DNA of 64,000 bases from Flavobacterium sp. LHD-85 (GCF_030929595.1 NZ_JAVFVR010000003.1:248001-312000), one strand, 5' to 3'; positions 25,702 through 33,857 are shown, counted from the first letter of the stretch. Notes: a model not told the origin generated them from the sequence alone. Program-made: numbers and translations.

Positions 25702-26571
25702 GTGAACGATATAGAGAAATTAAGAAATATTCCAATAATCAATATTTTGAAAAAATTAAATATTGAAGCGGTTGAAAAGAAAAAAGATCAGTTTTGGTTT
25801 AAAGCTAAGTGGAGAAATGAGCAAATGCCTTCTGTAAAATGTGAGCATAATCTTTTTTATGACTTTGGTGAAGGTTTTGGAGGTAATACTGTGGACTTTA
25901 TTATGAAGTATTTTTCCATTGGTTTTTTACAAGCAGTTAGGTGGCTACAAAGTGAGGATGTTATTTTTTCTTTTGACCCGCCTATACAAAATGTTTTTCT
26001 GGAGATGAAAAAAGAAAAGTCATATCGTGTGGAAAGAATTCAACTTTTACAAAACAAGATTTTAATTGATTATTTAAATAAACGAAAATTGAACATCGAA
26101 ATATGTAAAAGGTATTTAGATGAAGTGTATTATAGAATAAATGACAAGAAATATTTTGGAGTGGGGTTCAGGAATGATAAGAATCAGTATGAAATTCGAA
26201 ATAAATATGCCAAGTTGTGTTTAGGTATAAAATGGTTTACATGGATTAACAAAAGCAAAAAGTCTTTGGTAATTCTAGAATCATGGTCGGATTTCATTTC
26301 ATTATTGACGTTGTACCCAAAATGCGAAATGGAAAAAGATTTCTTGATTTTGAATTCTCTTTCAATGCTTTCGAAAGTAGATCAAGTATTAAATGCTTAT
26401 TCTGAACTTTTGTTTGCGCTGGACAACGATGTTGCGGGTTCGAATGCAACGGAAAACTGTTTAAAAAAATGGAATTCGGTGGGAGCAAGATGTAAAGATA
26501 TTAGGTATCTGTTTCATGGTTCAAAAGATATAAATGAGTACTTGATTTTAAATACTAAAATGAGTGTTTAG
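25702..26571 (+). CDS. Toprim-domain DNA primase-like protein
   Basis: A 289-residue protein starting at GTG. The N-terminal part matches the primase zinc-finger-like region of Bacteroidota mobile elements (FWFKAKWRNEQMPSVKCEH...YDFGEGFGGNTVDFIM) though the classical CHC2 cysteines are absent. The C-terminal toprim fold shows the Glu in VILESWSDFISL (about residue 191) and the Asp pair in LLFALDNDVAGSNATEN (about 239). It likely primes replication of the excised island, together with the VapE-type helicase. Confidence 0.85.
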   Translation: MNDIEKLRNIPIINILKKLNIEAVEKKKDQFWFKAKWRNEQMPSVKCEHNLFYDFGEGFGGNTVDFIMKYFSIGFLQAVRWLQSEDVIFSFDPPIQNVFLEMKKEKSYRVERIQLLQNKILIDYLNKRKLNIEICKRYLDEVYYRINDKKYFGVGFRNDKNQYEIRNKYAKLCLGIKWFTWINKSKKSLVILESWSDFISLLTLYPKCEMEKDFLILNSLSMLSKVDQVLNAYSELLFALDNDVAGSNATENCLKKWNSVGARCKDIRYLFHGSKDINEYLILNTKMSV

Positions 26572-26621
26572 GTTTATGTATGAATATCATTGCTTTGAAG
26601 AGTTATACCTGTAATTTATTA

Positions 26622-26661
26622 GCAAGTAGGACAGGGGCGGAAAAACCCCTATCCTACTTGC
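26622..26661. repeat. Long hairpin, candidate oriT
   Basis: GCAAGTAGGACAGGGG pairs with CCCCTATCCTACTTGC with one mismatch. It lies 120 bases before the mobilization genes, the usual place for the transfer origin. A nick site cannot be assigned. Confidence 0.5.
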
Positions 26662-26780
26662 TCTGCGAGGCTAGAGCCTTGAAAATAAGGCTTCCTTTAA
26701 GAATGAAGTTTATAAGATTTTATAATTTAAATATAATCAAACACGCAACTAACTGATTATCAGTTTTAAAAATTATAATT

Positions 26781-27299
26781 ATGACTAAAAAAAGTATTAT
26801 TATAGATGAAAAAGCTCATGCAGAACTTGGGAAATTATCTGAAAGTTTGCGAATAAACTTGGGTGCTCTTATACAAGAAATGATTTATTATTTCAAAAAA
26901 ACCGGTATCGATCCTAAAGATGCTATAAACAAAGATCCATCTTTAATGGTTGCCGCTTTAGATAAAAGGATAGTCTCTTTTTTAAAAGTTCAAGAAAGAG
27001 ATATTTTGAAACCATTAAGACAAGATGTTTTTAATTATCAAAATACTCAAAAGGAAGAAATCTCAAAACTAATTATTTCGATAAATAAACTCTTAGATCA
27101 ACATTCAGAACGAGCAGCTGAAATAAAAAAGGCTCATTTCGAGAATCTGAATAAAATAAATAGCAATGATGTAGAAAGAACTAAAATGGTAATTTCTGAA
27201 TTACAGAAAAATAGACAAGCCATTTTGCTTATTTGTAAACTATTAGATGACAAAAACAAATCCGGTACTTTGGATAAAATTAAATCTCTTTTTTCATAA
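26781..27299 (+). CDS. BfmA/BtgA-family mobilization protein
   Basis: A 172-residue protein of the type encoded just ahead of the relaxase in Bacteroides mobilizable elements. The N-terminus resembles a ribbon-helix-helix DNA-binding segment (KKSIIIDEKAHAELGKLSESLRINLGALIQEMIYYFKKTGI); the rest is a coiled coil (KEEISKLIISINKLL..., VERTKMVISELQKNRQ). It is probably the relaxosome accessory protein that binds oriT. The stop codon overlaps the relaxase ATG by one base, showing translational coupling. Confidence 0.8.
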   Translation: MTKKSIIIDEKAHAELGKLSESLRINLGALIQEMIYYFKKTGIDPKDAINKDPSLMVAALDKRIVSFLKVQERDILKPLRQDVFNYQNTQKEEISKLIISINKLLDQHSERAAEIKKAHFENLNKINSNDVERTKMVISELQKNRQAILLICKLLDDKNKSGTLDKIKSLFS

Positions 27300-28555
27300 T
27301 GCCAATATCTAAACCCCATAGTACACTTGGAGCGGACAATAAAGGAAGTTGTTCCAACTTGGCTATTTACTTAGAAAAGGAAAATGAAGAACTAGATAAA
27401 ATTATCAAAAAGTCTTCTTCATTGAATGAAATAACTCAGTTAGAAAACAGGAAACAAGGTTTCTTTACAGCTTCAAAGGTTAATATTAGTACGATAGATG
27501 TTATTAGTGCTATCGATAATAATAAAAGAAAATTAGGAGCAAATGATGCTAAATATTTTGCTCCAACAATTAGCTTCAGTGAGAATGAGTTGAGTCATAT
27601 TGCTTTTCTTGCTACCGGAAAAAGAGAAGTTACAAGTGTTTTGGGCTTAAATTTATCTGAATTAGAGCAATTTAATAATCTTATAACAGAGTATGGACGA
27701 AAAGTAATGGACAATTATGCTTTGAATTTTAATCGTCAAGATAAAGGAATTAAAGCAGGTTCTGATTTAGTTTATTTTGCAAAAATTGAGCATTTTAGAA
27801 AATACAAGGGTACAGATAAAGAGGTTCTCAATGGTAATGAAATTTCTGGAGAGTATAAAAAAGGGTTGCAATCTCACATTCACATAATTGTTTCCAGAAA
27901 GGATAAAACACAAATATTAAAATTAAGTCCTACTTGCAATGAAAAACAGACCAATAGAAAAATTGGTAATAACGAATATCAAGTGGGATTTGATAGAGTA
28001 AAATGGATCAATTCAAACGAAAAAACTTTTGATGAACATTTTAATTATAAACGAAAAGAGCTTGAAAAATTTCAAAATCAAAATATTTTAAAAAATGGAA
28101 ATCCTCAAGACAAACATGAAATCAATAAGAAAATAGAAATTGAATCGATTAATAGGGATGATATAAAAAAACAAATTAAGAATGCTCATTTCAATGTTTT
28201 GATGACAAAACCAAACAACTTAAAAGAGTATCAACAACGAATGATGAAATTTGCAATTCAAGTTTTACCAACAATAAATAAAAATGGTTTTATCCAAGAA
28301 AATCACTTTTTTCACGAACAATCAGGGATAAATTTCAAAGGAAGTGAAGTTGATCAAAACTTAAAACTCCATGAATTATTTAGTGATGATAGTAAAACAA
28401 CGAGACAAGTGCAACAAACTGAACCGTCATTAGAGGACTGGAAGATTAACACTGGAAGATTAACATCCATTTTATCATCTCTTCTTTTTGAAACTGCTCC
28501 AGATGTTGATTATGAATTTCCAAAAAGAAGGAGAAAAAAAGCGTTAAGACGATGA
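27299..28555 (+). CDS. mobB: Relaxase / mobilization protein MobB-type
   Basis: A 418-residue Bacteroidota relaxase (DUF5712 / BtgB-like) that nicks oriT for conjugal transfer. The metal-binding HxH of the HUH fold is in LQSHIHIIVSRKD (about residues 193-195). A candidate nicking Tyr lies in DLVYFAKIEHFRKYKG or further N-terminal; I cannot decide. The start SKPHSTLGADNKGSCSNLAIYLEKEN is typical of this family. The C-terminus is strongly basic. It is coupled to the BfmA-like gene. No transfer apparatus is encoded in the island. Confidence 0.82.
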   Translation: MPISKPHSTLGADNKGSCSNLAIYLEKENEELDKIIKKSSSLNEITQLENRKQGFFTASKVNISTIDVISAIDNNKRKLGANDAKYFAPTISFSENELSHIAFLATGKREVTSVLGLNLSELEQFNNLITEYGRKVMDNYALNFNRQDKGIKAGSDLVYFAKIEHFRKYKGTDKEVLNGNEISGEYKKGLQSHIHIIVSRKDKTQILKLSPTCNEKQTNRKIGNNEYQVGFDRVKWINSNEKTFDEHFNYKRKELEKFQNQNILKNGNPQDKHEINKKIEIESINRDDIKKQIKNAHFNVLMTKPNNLKEYQQRMMKFAIQVLPTINKNGFIQENHFFHEQSGINFKGSEVDQNLKLHELFSDDSKTTRQVQQTEPSLEDWKINTGRLTSILSSLLFETAPDVDYEFPKRRRKKALRR

Positions 28556-28908
28556 TTCAATATAAAAATACAATAGTATAAGAAATCAAATAAAGGAACT
28601 ATTTCGATTATTTATTGATTAATTCTTCAAGCCTTGCCATCATTTCATCTTTTTCTTTCAGTATGCGATCAAATTTGATAGTGAAACAAAAGATAAGAGG
28701 TAAACGGGTTGTTGTAGTTATATTTCGTATCCATATTATCAGGTTAAACCTGACAATATAGCTATAATACGCAATTTTAGTGTGTCAGAATAAATATAAG
28801 TATCGGATAAATTAAATCCCTTTTGAGGGGTTTTTTAATATCTTAGCAATTAAAATATCAGATTTTAATCAAAATCGCATTCCACAAAAATTGTAAAATA
28901 ATGTACGT
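28556..28908. other. Gap with gene remnant and short palindrome
   Basis: Besides the XRE-tail remnant it holds a 15-bp palindrome TCAGGTTAAACCTGA at 28,739-28,753, extendable to 11-bp arms with one mismatch. It may be an operator or old recombination site. No gene is seen. Confidence 0.4.
28608..28677 (-). pseudogene. Remnant of an XRE-regulator C-terminus
   Basis: On the minus strand this reads RILKEKDEMMARLEELINK and a stop, almost identical to the last 19 residues of the intact XRE gene at 29,617. Upstream of about 28,677 the similarity ends. It is a leftover of a duplication or a replaced paralogue. Confidence 0.7.
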
Positions 28909-29109
28909 ATGAACATTGCCCAAATAGAACAAAATCTTCATGACTTGATTCTGGATTTCAATATTCCCGCCGCTAGTAATTATAACACAGTTGAATATGA
29001 CCGTGCTATAAAAGGTTATGAATATAATTCTAAAAGAACTTTCTTAAATTCTTGCGAAGTACTTATCGATACTTTTAGATTATGCAAAAAAAGAGGATCA
29101 TTAAGATAA
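28909..29109 (+). CDS. Hypothetical protein, 66 aa
   Basis: A small soluble peptide (starts MNIAQIEQNLHDLILDFN, ends FRLCKKRGSLR) that I do not recognise. It precedes the truncated DUF1016 gene on the same strand. It may be a real small gene or the start of a decayed longer one. Confidence 0.4.
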   Translation: MNIAQIEQNLHDLILDFNIPAASNYNTVEYDRAIKGYEYNSKRTFLNSCEVLIDTFRLCKKRGSLR

Positions 29110-29241
29110 CCCTTTTGAAAGCGACTAAGAACAACTGAAATATCTTTTCAAATTGATATAAAAAGATGATTTTGGAAGAAAAAGAAAAAGTGACCTTATT
29201 TCAAGAAGAGAAGAAAGTTAAAAAGCAAAAAATAGTAAAAA

Positions 29242-29577
29242 ATGAGTGAAGTAAATTTGTTTGATTTGGAATACAAAAAATGGATTTCGGAATTGAAAAT
29301 CAAAATCCGTTCTACCCAGATAAAAGCGGCAATAGCTATAAATACCGCTTTGATTCATTTTTATTGGGATTTAGGTAAAATGATTTCAGAGAAACAGACC
29401 GCTTATGGAACCTCATTTTTAGAACAAGTTTCTAAAGACCTAAAAGGAGAATTCCCTGAAATGAATGGTTTTTCGGTGACCAATCTCAGGTATTGTAAGC
29501 TGTTTTATAACTATTTGGCAAATCATCCCCAAATTGGGGATGAAAGCGATATTGTAAAGAGGCTGTCCAAAAAGTAA
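29242..29577 (+). pseudogene. Truncated DUF1016 (YhcG-type) nuclease, N-terminal domain only
   Basis: The 111 residues match the DUF1016 N-terminal domain (YKKWISELKIKIRSTQIKAAIAINTALIHFYWDLGKMI, ...YGTSFLEQVSKDLKGEFPEMNGFSVTNLRYCKLFYNYL). Full proteins are about three times longer and carry a C-terminal PD-(D/E)XK nuclease, absent here. The frame runs into the perfect hairpin at 29,557 and stops, so the 3' part was lost by a rearrangement at that hairpin. YhcG-type proteins are often linked to defence or restriction loci. Confidence 0.75.
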
Positions 29578-29589
29578 GGACAGCCTCTT
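29557..29589. repeat. Perfect 12-bp inverted repeat at the DUF1016 break
   Basis: AAGAGGCTGTCC and GGACAGCCTCTT flank a nine-base loop. The GAGGCTGTCC phrase resembles insertion-sequence ends, so this could be an IS scar; it could also serve as terminator for the XRE gene. Confidence 0.5.
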
Positions 29590-29616
29590 AATTATGAAAT
29601 AAGAATTAATCCCAAA

Positions 29617-30021
29617 TTATTTATTGATTAATTTTTCAAGCCTTGCCATCATTTCATCTTTCTCTTTTAGCATACGCTCGTACAAAGCAATTTTTTCTTC
29701 GTGAAGTTTAATCAATTTGTCTATTGGATCATTATTGAAAGTCGGGTTGTAATTTATCAAACCTTGAGTATCGTGAAATGTGTTAGAAATGATATTTATT
29801 GCTTGATCTTCATCAAAATTTTTAAAAGCTTCAACTGGAATTTTTAATACTCCCGAGATTTGCTTAAGCAGACCATCTTCAATTACATCTTTTTGCTCCA
29901 GCATAGAAATTTTCTTCTGATTCCAGTCTTCACCTAAATCATAAGCTAATGCTTCTTGCTTTATGTTAAGCATTTCCCTGAAGCGTTTTACGTTTCTTCC
30001 CTGATGAATTTTTTGTTCCAT
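29617..30021 (-). CDS. XRE-family helix-turn-helix regulator
   Basis: A 134-residue regulator. The N-terminal HTH reads NVKRFREMLNIKQEALAYDLGEDWNQKKISMLEQKD, as in Cro/C1 proteins. The C-terminus is a coiled coil (KLIKLHEEKIALYERMLKEKDEMMARLEKLINK) for dimerisation. It is divergent from the 30,202 gene, and the shared 180-base gap holds four TATCC motifs that may be its operator. Proteins of this kind are common regulators on Bacteroidota islands. Confidence 0.8.
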   Translation of the reverse strand: MEQKIHQGRNVKRFREMLNIKQEALAYDLGEDWNQKKISMLEQKDVIEDGLLKQISGVLKIPVEAFKNFDEDQAINIISNTFHDTQGLINYNPTFNNDPIDKLIKLHEEKIALYERMLKEKDEMMARLEKLINK

Positions 30022-30097
30022 GATGAGTGTTTGTTTTCTAAAGGCTCAAAGATAAAGCCATTCGGATTAAAAAGTCTGATTTCCAAAGGTAGAAAAA

Positions 30098-30155
30098 TAT
30101 CCGGTAAAATATCCCTTTTGTCAGATATAATATCCGATTTCCGAATAGATTATCC
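30098..30155. promoter_or_regulatory. Four TATCC motifs, candidate XRE operator
   Basis: TATCC occurs at 30,098, 30,110, 30,131 and 30,151 (spacings 12, 21 and 20). Two more sit at 30,755 and 30,782 before the 30,808 gene. Confidence 0.4.
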
Positions 30156-30201
30156 CTTTTAAAGAATGGAACTTCGCTAGTGAAAATTAAATCTTCTCAC
30201 T

Positions 30202-30752
30202 ATGAAAAAGAATAAAATATCCTTCGAAACAAGGTTTTGGGCGGGTTTTGAGACGACAAATTTATTCGAGACTGTTGAAGCCTTTTTTGACTATGCACAT
30301 CTTGACTATTATAAACAGACTTTAAGCGAGGGAGTGATCTATAGCTATAAGGGAAAAATTTATAGGCGGGATAATCTCTCCCAGATTTTTGTGTTCTATT
30401 TAGCGATTCGCTCTTTTCTTAAAGTCTGTTTCCTTTTGCGGGCGAAAAGCAAAAAATGGAAAGTGAAAGAGTCCGAAAAAAATAAATCAGTCCTGCATCT
30501 AGCATCTCTTAGCAAAGAAGAATATGAAAATCCATTATTGTATTTGAAAAAGCATTTTACGGGAAAACCGTAAAAGAATTTGAAATATTCCTCTGTGAAA
30601 TCGTACACCTTTCGATGTCTTCCTCCAAAGGAAAATCTGATTTAGACATTGTCACTCCCTATATCTATTTAATCAAAATGCTTGATGCAGCACGACTTCT
30701 GACAGAAAGAGGTATAGAAAAGATTAAAAAAGAGGAACAACTTGGGGAATAA
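30202..30752 (+). CDS. Hypothetical protein split by a -1 frameshift (123 aa + about 60 aa)
   Basis: Frame one gives 123 residues (30,202-30,573) ending at TAA. The sequence G GGA AAA at 30,561-30,567 is a canonical slippery heptamer in the right phase, and a -1 slip there continues through TVKEFEIFLCEIVHLSM...PYIYLIKMLDAARLL to a stop at 30,752, giving a 183-residue product. The downstream reading has clear coding character. It is either a programmed frameshift or a one-base loss in the A run. The family is unknown; FETVEAFFDYAHLDYYKQ is a memorable N-terminal segment. Confidence 0.6.
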
Positions 30753-30807
30753 TTTATCCCAAATCGGAATTGAAAATCCTTTATCCAAACTTTAAAAACA
30801 CGGCATT

Positions 30808-32424
30808 ATGAGAACTTCAGAAAAACTTACATTTCCAAAACTCCAAAACGAGTATTTAGAAAATATACTCAGACAACTTGTTCGTCAGCATAACATTATT
30901 CAACTATTTTTTACAAAATCAGCATCTTCTTCCTTTTCACATCTTATTGTCCACATTGAACAAAGTATGGATGCCAAAAATCTTCAAGAAAGCAAATGGG
31001 TCAAAAAAGTTTGGAAAAGCTGTCAAATTGATGTACTTTTTATCTACACTTCAAAACTTGAACATCGATTTTCTTTAGGTAATCCCTTTTTTGAATTGTA
31101 TTGTCGTCCTTCCGCTATTATCTACCAAAATGAATCGGTAGATTCTATTGTCAATAAAAGAGACTGGAAAAAATACAAGAAACGTTTTAATGTTCTTAAA
31201 GAAAATTTTTATCACGATTACGACCTCCATAAATCTCAAATCCAAAGCCTTATTTCAGAAGGTTCATCAAACAGTGTTTTTATGTCCTTTGCAAGATTAA
31301 TTGAATATGATCTTGAATATTTAGAAGAATTGTATGCTGGAAAAAAATCTGACTGCTTGAGTTTAGATGAAAGAATCGCTAATCTCACAGAATACATTCC
31401 AGCTATTCAAAAATACTTCGTAAAAAAGAGCGGAAGCAACTATTATCTTACCGATTTGTTTGCGCAGGCAAAAGAAGCCGCCAGCAATGATGAGGCTGTA
31501 TATAAAGAAGAAATGTATGAAGCTGTTGGAATAGCGGAACAAAATCTTTATCGTCTTATTGAAGAACGGTTTGTAGAATTCAAGAAACTGATAAAAAAAG
31601 GTTATCTGGAGAAAAAAAAAGATTCATGCCAGATTGATGTCAAACCTAAAGATATAATCCTTGACAATGCTGTACAGACCATCTTAAAGTTCGTTGAAGC
31701 AGAACAGATTTACCTATATCATCAAATAACCTGCTATGAAAAACAGACTTATTATCTCATGCTTATAACTGCGGGGGCGGGCAATGAAAAATTAAAATTA
31801 ATTACCGACTACTTAAAAAATGAAACAGGTAGAAAATTTAATTTCGTTTTGATCAGCCACAACCGTTACTGGATACAGAATAACCTCTATGGATGTCAAA
31901 GTTTCTTTGCTAAAATTATTCAAGACAATAATTTGATTTATTCATCCAGTGCATATCACCCCGATTTTCACTGGGAGGTTCCTCACAACCCATATCACGG
32001 TGATTTATATTTTTTTTATAAATCGACAAAAGAAAGTGCTCTACAGTTTTTTGAGATAGCCAATAACACTAAAGAAAACTACTGCGGTCTGGATTCCCTC
32101 TTTGCATTGTTTTTCCTGTCGTTTTGCAAAACCTTCATTTTTGTTAAAACCTATTATATTCCTAATTGCTTGTCAAGTCAGGCATTGTGGGAACTATGTA
32201 TTTATGCAGATTCTGACATAAGAAAGCATAATTATTTACTGGAGCAGTTTTGGATTGACTTCTTTCCTTATTTAGACAAGCATCGGACTGTTTTTCAAAT
32301 GTTGTCATCAAAACTGGACAAAGAAAAGGTTATTCAGATGAATGTTATTGTTGAGAAACTGATGTATGAATTGCATGATTTGGTTATTGAAGGAGAGTTA
32401 CTATTGAAATCTGAACACGATTGA
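30808..32424 (+). CDS. Hypothetical protein, 538 aa (possible nucleotidyltransferase/HEPN-like)
   Basis: I recognise no firm family. The N-terminal 120 residues (HNIIQLFFTKSASSSFSHLIVHIEQS, IDVLFIYTSKLEHRFSLGNPFFELYCRPSAIIYQ) and a second segment near residues 280-380 (QTYYLMLITAGAGNEKLKLITDYLKNETGRKFNFVLISHNRYW) look like paired nucleotidyltransferase-type folds. The C-terminal segment from about 405 (ESALQFFEIANNTKENYCGLDSLFALFFLSFCKTFIF) looks like a HEPN-type helical bundle. This is inference from pattern only. It follows the split gene by 55 bases. Confidence 0.5.
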   Translation: MRTSEKLTFPKLQNEYLENILRQLVRQHNIIQLFFTKSASSSFSHLIVHIEQSMDAKNLQESKWVKKVWKSCQIDVLFIYTSKLEHRFSLGNPFFELYCRPSAIIYQNESVDSIVNKRDWKKYKKRFNVLKENFYHDYDLHKSQIQSLISEGSSNSVFMSFARLIEYDLEYLEELYAGKKSDCLSLDERIANLTEYIPAIQKYFVKKSGSNYYLTDLFAQAKEAASNDEAVYKEEMYEAVGIAEQNLYRLIEERFVEFKKLIKKGYLEKKKDSCQIDVKPKDIILDNAVQTILKFVEAEQIYLYHQITCYEKQTYYLMLITAGAGNEKLKLITDYLKNETGRKFNFVLISHNRYWIQNNLYGCQSFFAKIIQDNNLIYSSSAYHPDFHWEVPHNPYHGDLYFFYKSTKESALQFFEIANNTKENYCGLDSLFALFFLSFCKTFIFVKTYYIPNCLSSQALWELCIYADSDIRKHNYLLEQFWIDFFPYLDKHRTVFQMLSSKLDKEKVIQMNVIVEKLMYELHDLVIEGELLLKSEHD

Positions 32425-32468
32425 TAATTTATCATTTAATAAAATTAATCGATTTAAAAATAAAAACC

Positions 32469-32822
32469 ATGGAAACAAATGAAATTGAAAAGCTAGAGAC
32501 CATTAAAAGATTAACTTCCAATTGTCTCAGTATGTTGAGACCAGTTGATGATAAAAGAATGATTCATAGTGCTGAAATAAAAGTATATGATTATTATGAA
32601 CTTGCCTCAGTTATTAGAAATCTGATGAAGTTATGTATAGTGGCTCTAGATCATGATGGCGCTGAAGTTCCTAATACTATCGAAAATAAGTCGATTGATG
32701 TTGGGCTTATTCTTGGGATTGCCTTGCAGTTATTTCCAATTGATGAATTCGAACTGCTAAATGAAATAAGCATATTATTTCCTGCTGATTCTAGAAAAGA
32801 ACATGAAAATATTATCCAATAA
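32469..32822 (+). CDS. Hypothetical protein, 117 aa
   Basis: I chose the ATG at 32,469 over an upstream in-frame ATG at 32,421 because the upstream stretch is AT-only, overlaps the preceding gene end and adds an atypical N-terminus. The product is helical (starts METNEIEKLETIKRLTS; later YDYYELASVIRNLMKLCIVALD). No family is recognised. A terminator follows. It may form an operon with the 30,808 gene. Confidence 0.5.
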   Translation: METNEIEKLETIKRLTSNCLSMLRPVDDKRMIHSAEIKVYDYYELASVIRNLMKLCIVALDHDGAEVPNTIENKSIDVGLILGIALQLFPIDEFELLNEISILFPADSRKEHENIIQ

Positions 32823-32856
32823 GTAACAACCCAAAATTTGTTTTCATAAAGGAGAG

Positions 32857-32881
32857 AGCCCTGCAATTGCGGGGCTATTTT
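32857..32881 (+). terminator. Terminator after the 32,469 gene
   Basis: AGCCCTGC pairs with GCGGGGCT around an AATT loop, followed by T-rich sequence. Confidence 0.7.
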
Positions 32882-33001
32882 CATTAATAAATTGTCTCAA
32901 TTGTTAAAATAGATGTTTTGCTGGAATGCTATAAACCAATTTTTTACTGCAAAAAAAGAATTCAACTTTACTTTTAAACTTACACACTTTTTAGGACAGT
33001 G

Positions 33002-33215
33002 TTATAAAAAAGTAAAACATAAAAGTGCGCTAGATAGTGAAAAATTATAATTATCTTCCGTTTCCCCTATAATTGCAGATTCCCCTCTAAATTCATTGTC
33101 AATTCTTATTAATACCACCATTTTTCCATTACCATGAAAGACCATTTTATAATTTTCTAGCGGCAACATGTCAAACATTTCGGGAACGATTGCAATGTGA
33201 TGGTCGAAATACTCA
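33002..33215 (-). pseudogene. Possible C-terminal remnant of an unknown gene
   Basis: The minus frame reads DHHIAIVPEMFDMLPLENYK, then VFHGNGKMVVLIRIDNEFRG and on to FSLSSALLCFTFL, which looks protein-like, but no complete start is evident and the N-terminal part overlaps the DnaC-like remnant. Low confidence. Confidence 0.25.
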
Positions 33216-33217
33216 TC

Positions 33218-33381
33218 AGTCGCTACGAGCAGTTTATTGAGAACAACAAGGTTACTCACATCACTACCAACCTTGCCGCTTCAGAACTGGAAAACATTTA
33301 CGGGAATAGAGTCCGTTCCACATACGGCAAACGCTCAATCTCATTGCTTTCAATAAAGATGCAAAAAATAAAAGATAATTA
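33218..33381 (+). pseudogene. Remnant of a DnaC/IstB-like ATPase C-terminus
   Basis: The frame reads RYEQFIENNKVTHITTNL then AASELENIYGNRVRSTYGK, which matches the sensor region of DnaC-like helicase loaders of Bacteroidota mobile elements. The expected last residues appear in another frame just after (LNLIAFNKDAKNKR and stop), so a frameshift lies near 33,315. The N-terminal two thirds are missing. This piece is less AT-rich than its surroundings and points to a lost mobile element. Confidence 0.6.
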
Positions 33382-33611
33382 AATCTCCAAGAATACAAAA
33401 AACTAATCCTGAATAAATACTTAATCGCCTCTGTATGTAATAGTCAATATTTTTCTTTAAAAAAATCACCTTTCCCATAAAACATAAAACGCTAATAACA
33501 AGCGGATTGCGTCGAGCGTGTCGAAATTTTTTGTTTTGTAATTAATGTACTGTGATTTTTTATTTGTGTTTTTAAAAATTAATAGTATATTTGTAATCAA
33601 ATTACTGGGAT

Positions 33612-33763
33612 AAAAAAAAACCAGACACTACGCCAATAGTTTCTGGTTTATATAAAAGTTTAATTGTTGACTAACAAAAATCAGTACTGGGCTTAAGAGT
33701 ACAAAATAGAGACTGGTCATCTCACAATGATTTGAGTATTTAATGTCAATGTGTGTATTTTGT
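33612..33763 (-). ncRNA. Predicted small RNA divergent from CBASS
   Basis: A transcript of about 150 bases is bounded by a full promoter and a terminator. The 5' end can form a long hairpin: TATTTTGTAC at 33,756-33,765 and GTACAAAATA at 33,699-33,708 are perfect 10-bp complements. The 3' end is a hairpin (AACCAGA/TCTGGTT plus ACTA/TAGT, 33,618-33,649) with a run of nine bases of T on the minus strand. No ORF longer than a few codons is seen. No known RNA family is recognised. Confidence 0.6.
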
Positions 33764-33767
33764 ACTG

Positions 33768-33797
33768 CAAAAATAGAATTTAATTCCGTATTTGCAA
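33768..33797 (-). promoter_or_regulatory. Promoter of the first small RNA (TTG-N19-TATTTTTG)
   Basis: On the minus strand TTG (33,797-33,795) and TATTTTTG (33,775-33,768) have a 19-base spacer, a near-ideal Bacteroidota promoter. Confidence 0.7.
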
Positions 33798-33857
33798 CAC
33801 TTCATTGATTAGAGTGCTCCATTAAGCAAAAAATAATTTTAATAATTTATAAATTTT

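Larger units (their letters stand above)
33383..33857. other. Gene-free gap before CBASS
   Basis: No coding sequence is seen. The right half contains the predicted minus-strand small RNA at 33,612-33,763 and its promoter. The left half (33,383-33,600) is plain AT-rich DNA with one short TCGAGCGTGTCGAA phrase. Confidence 0.5.

Noticed and set aside
31000..32400. RteC-type conjugation regulator for the 538-residue protein
   Set aside because: Length and composition do not fit and no RteC signature was seen.
33197..33382. 61-codon ORF as an intact gene
   Set aside because: It is the frameshifted end of a DnaC-like protein without its N-terminus, so I list it as a remnant.
33612..33763. Retron-type msr-msd for the first small RNA
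   Set aside because: No reverse transcriptase gene is nearby and the inverted ends do not follow the a1/a2 pattern.
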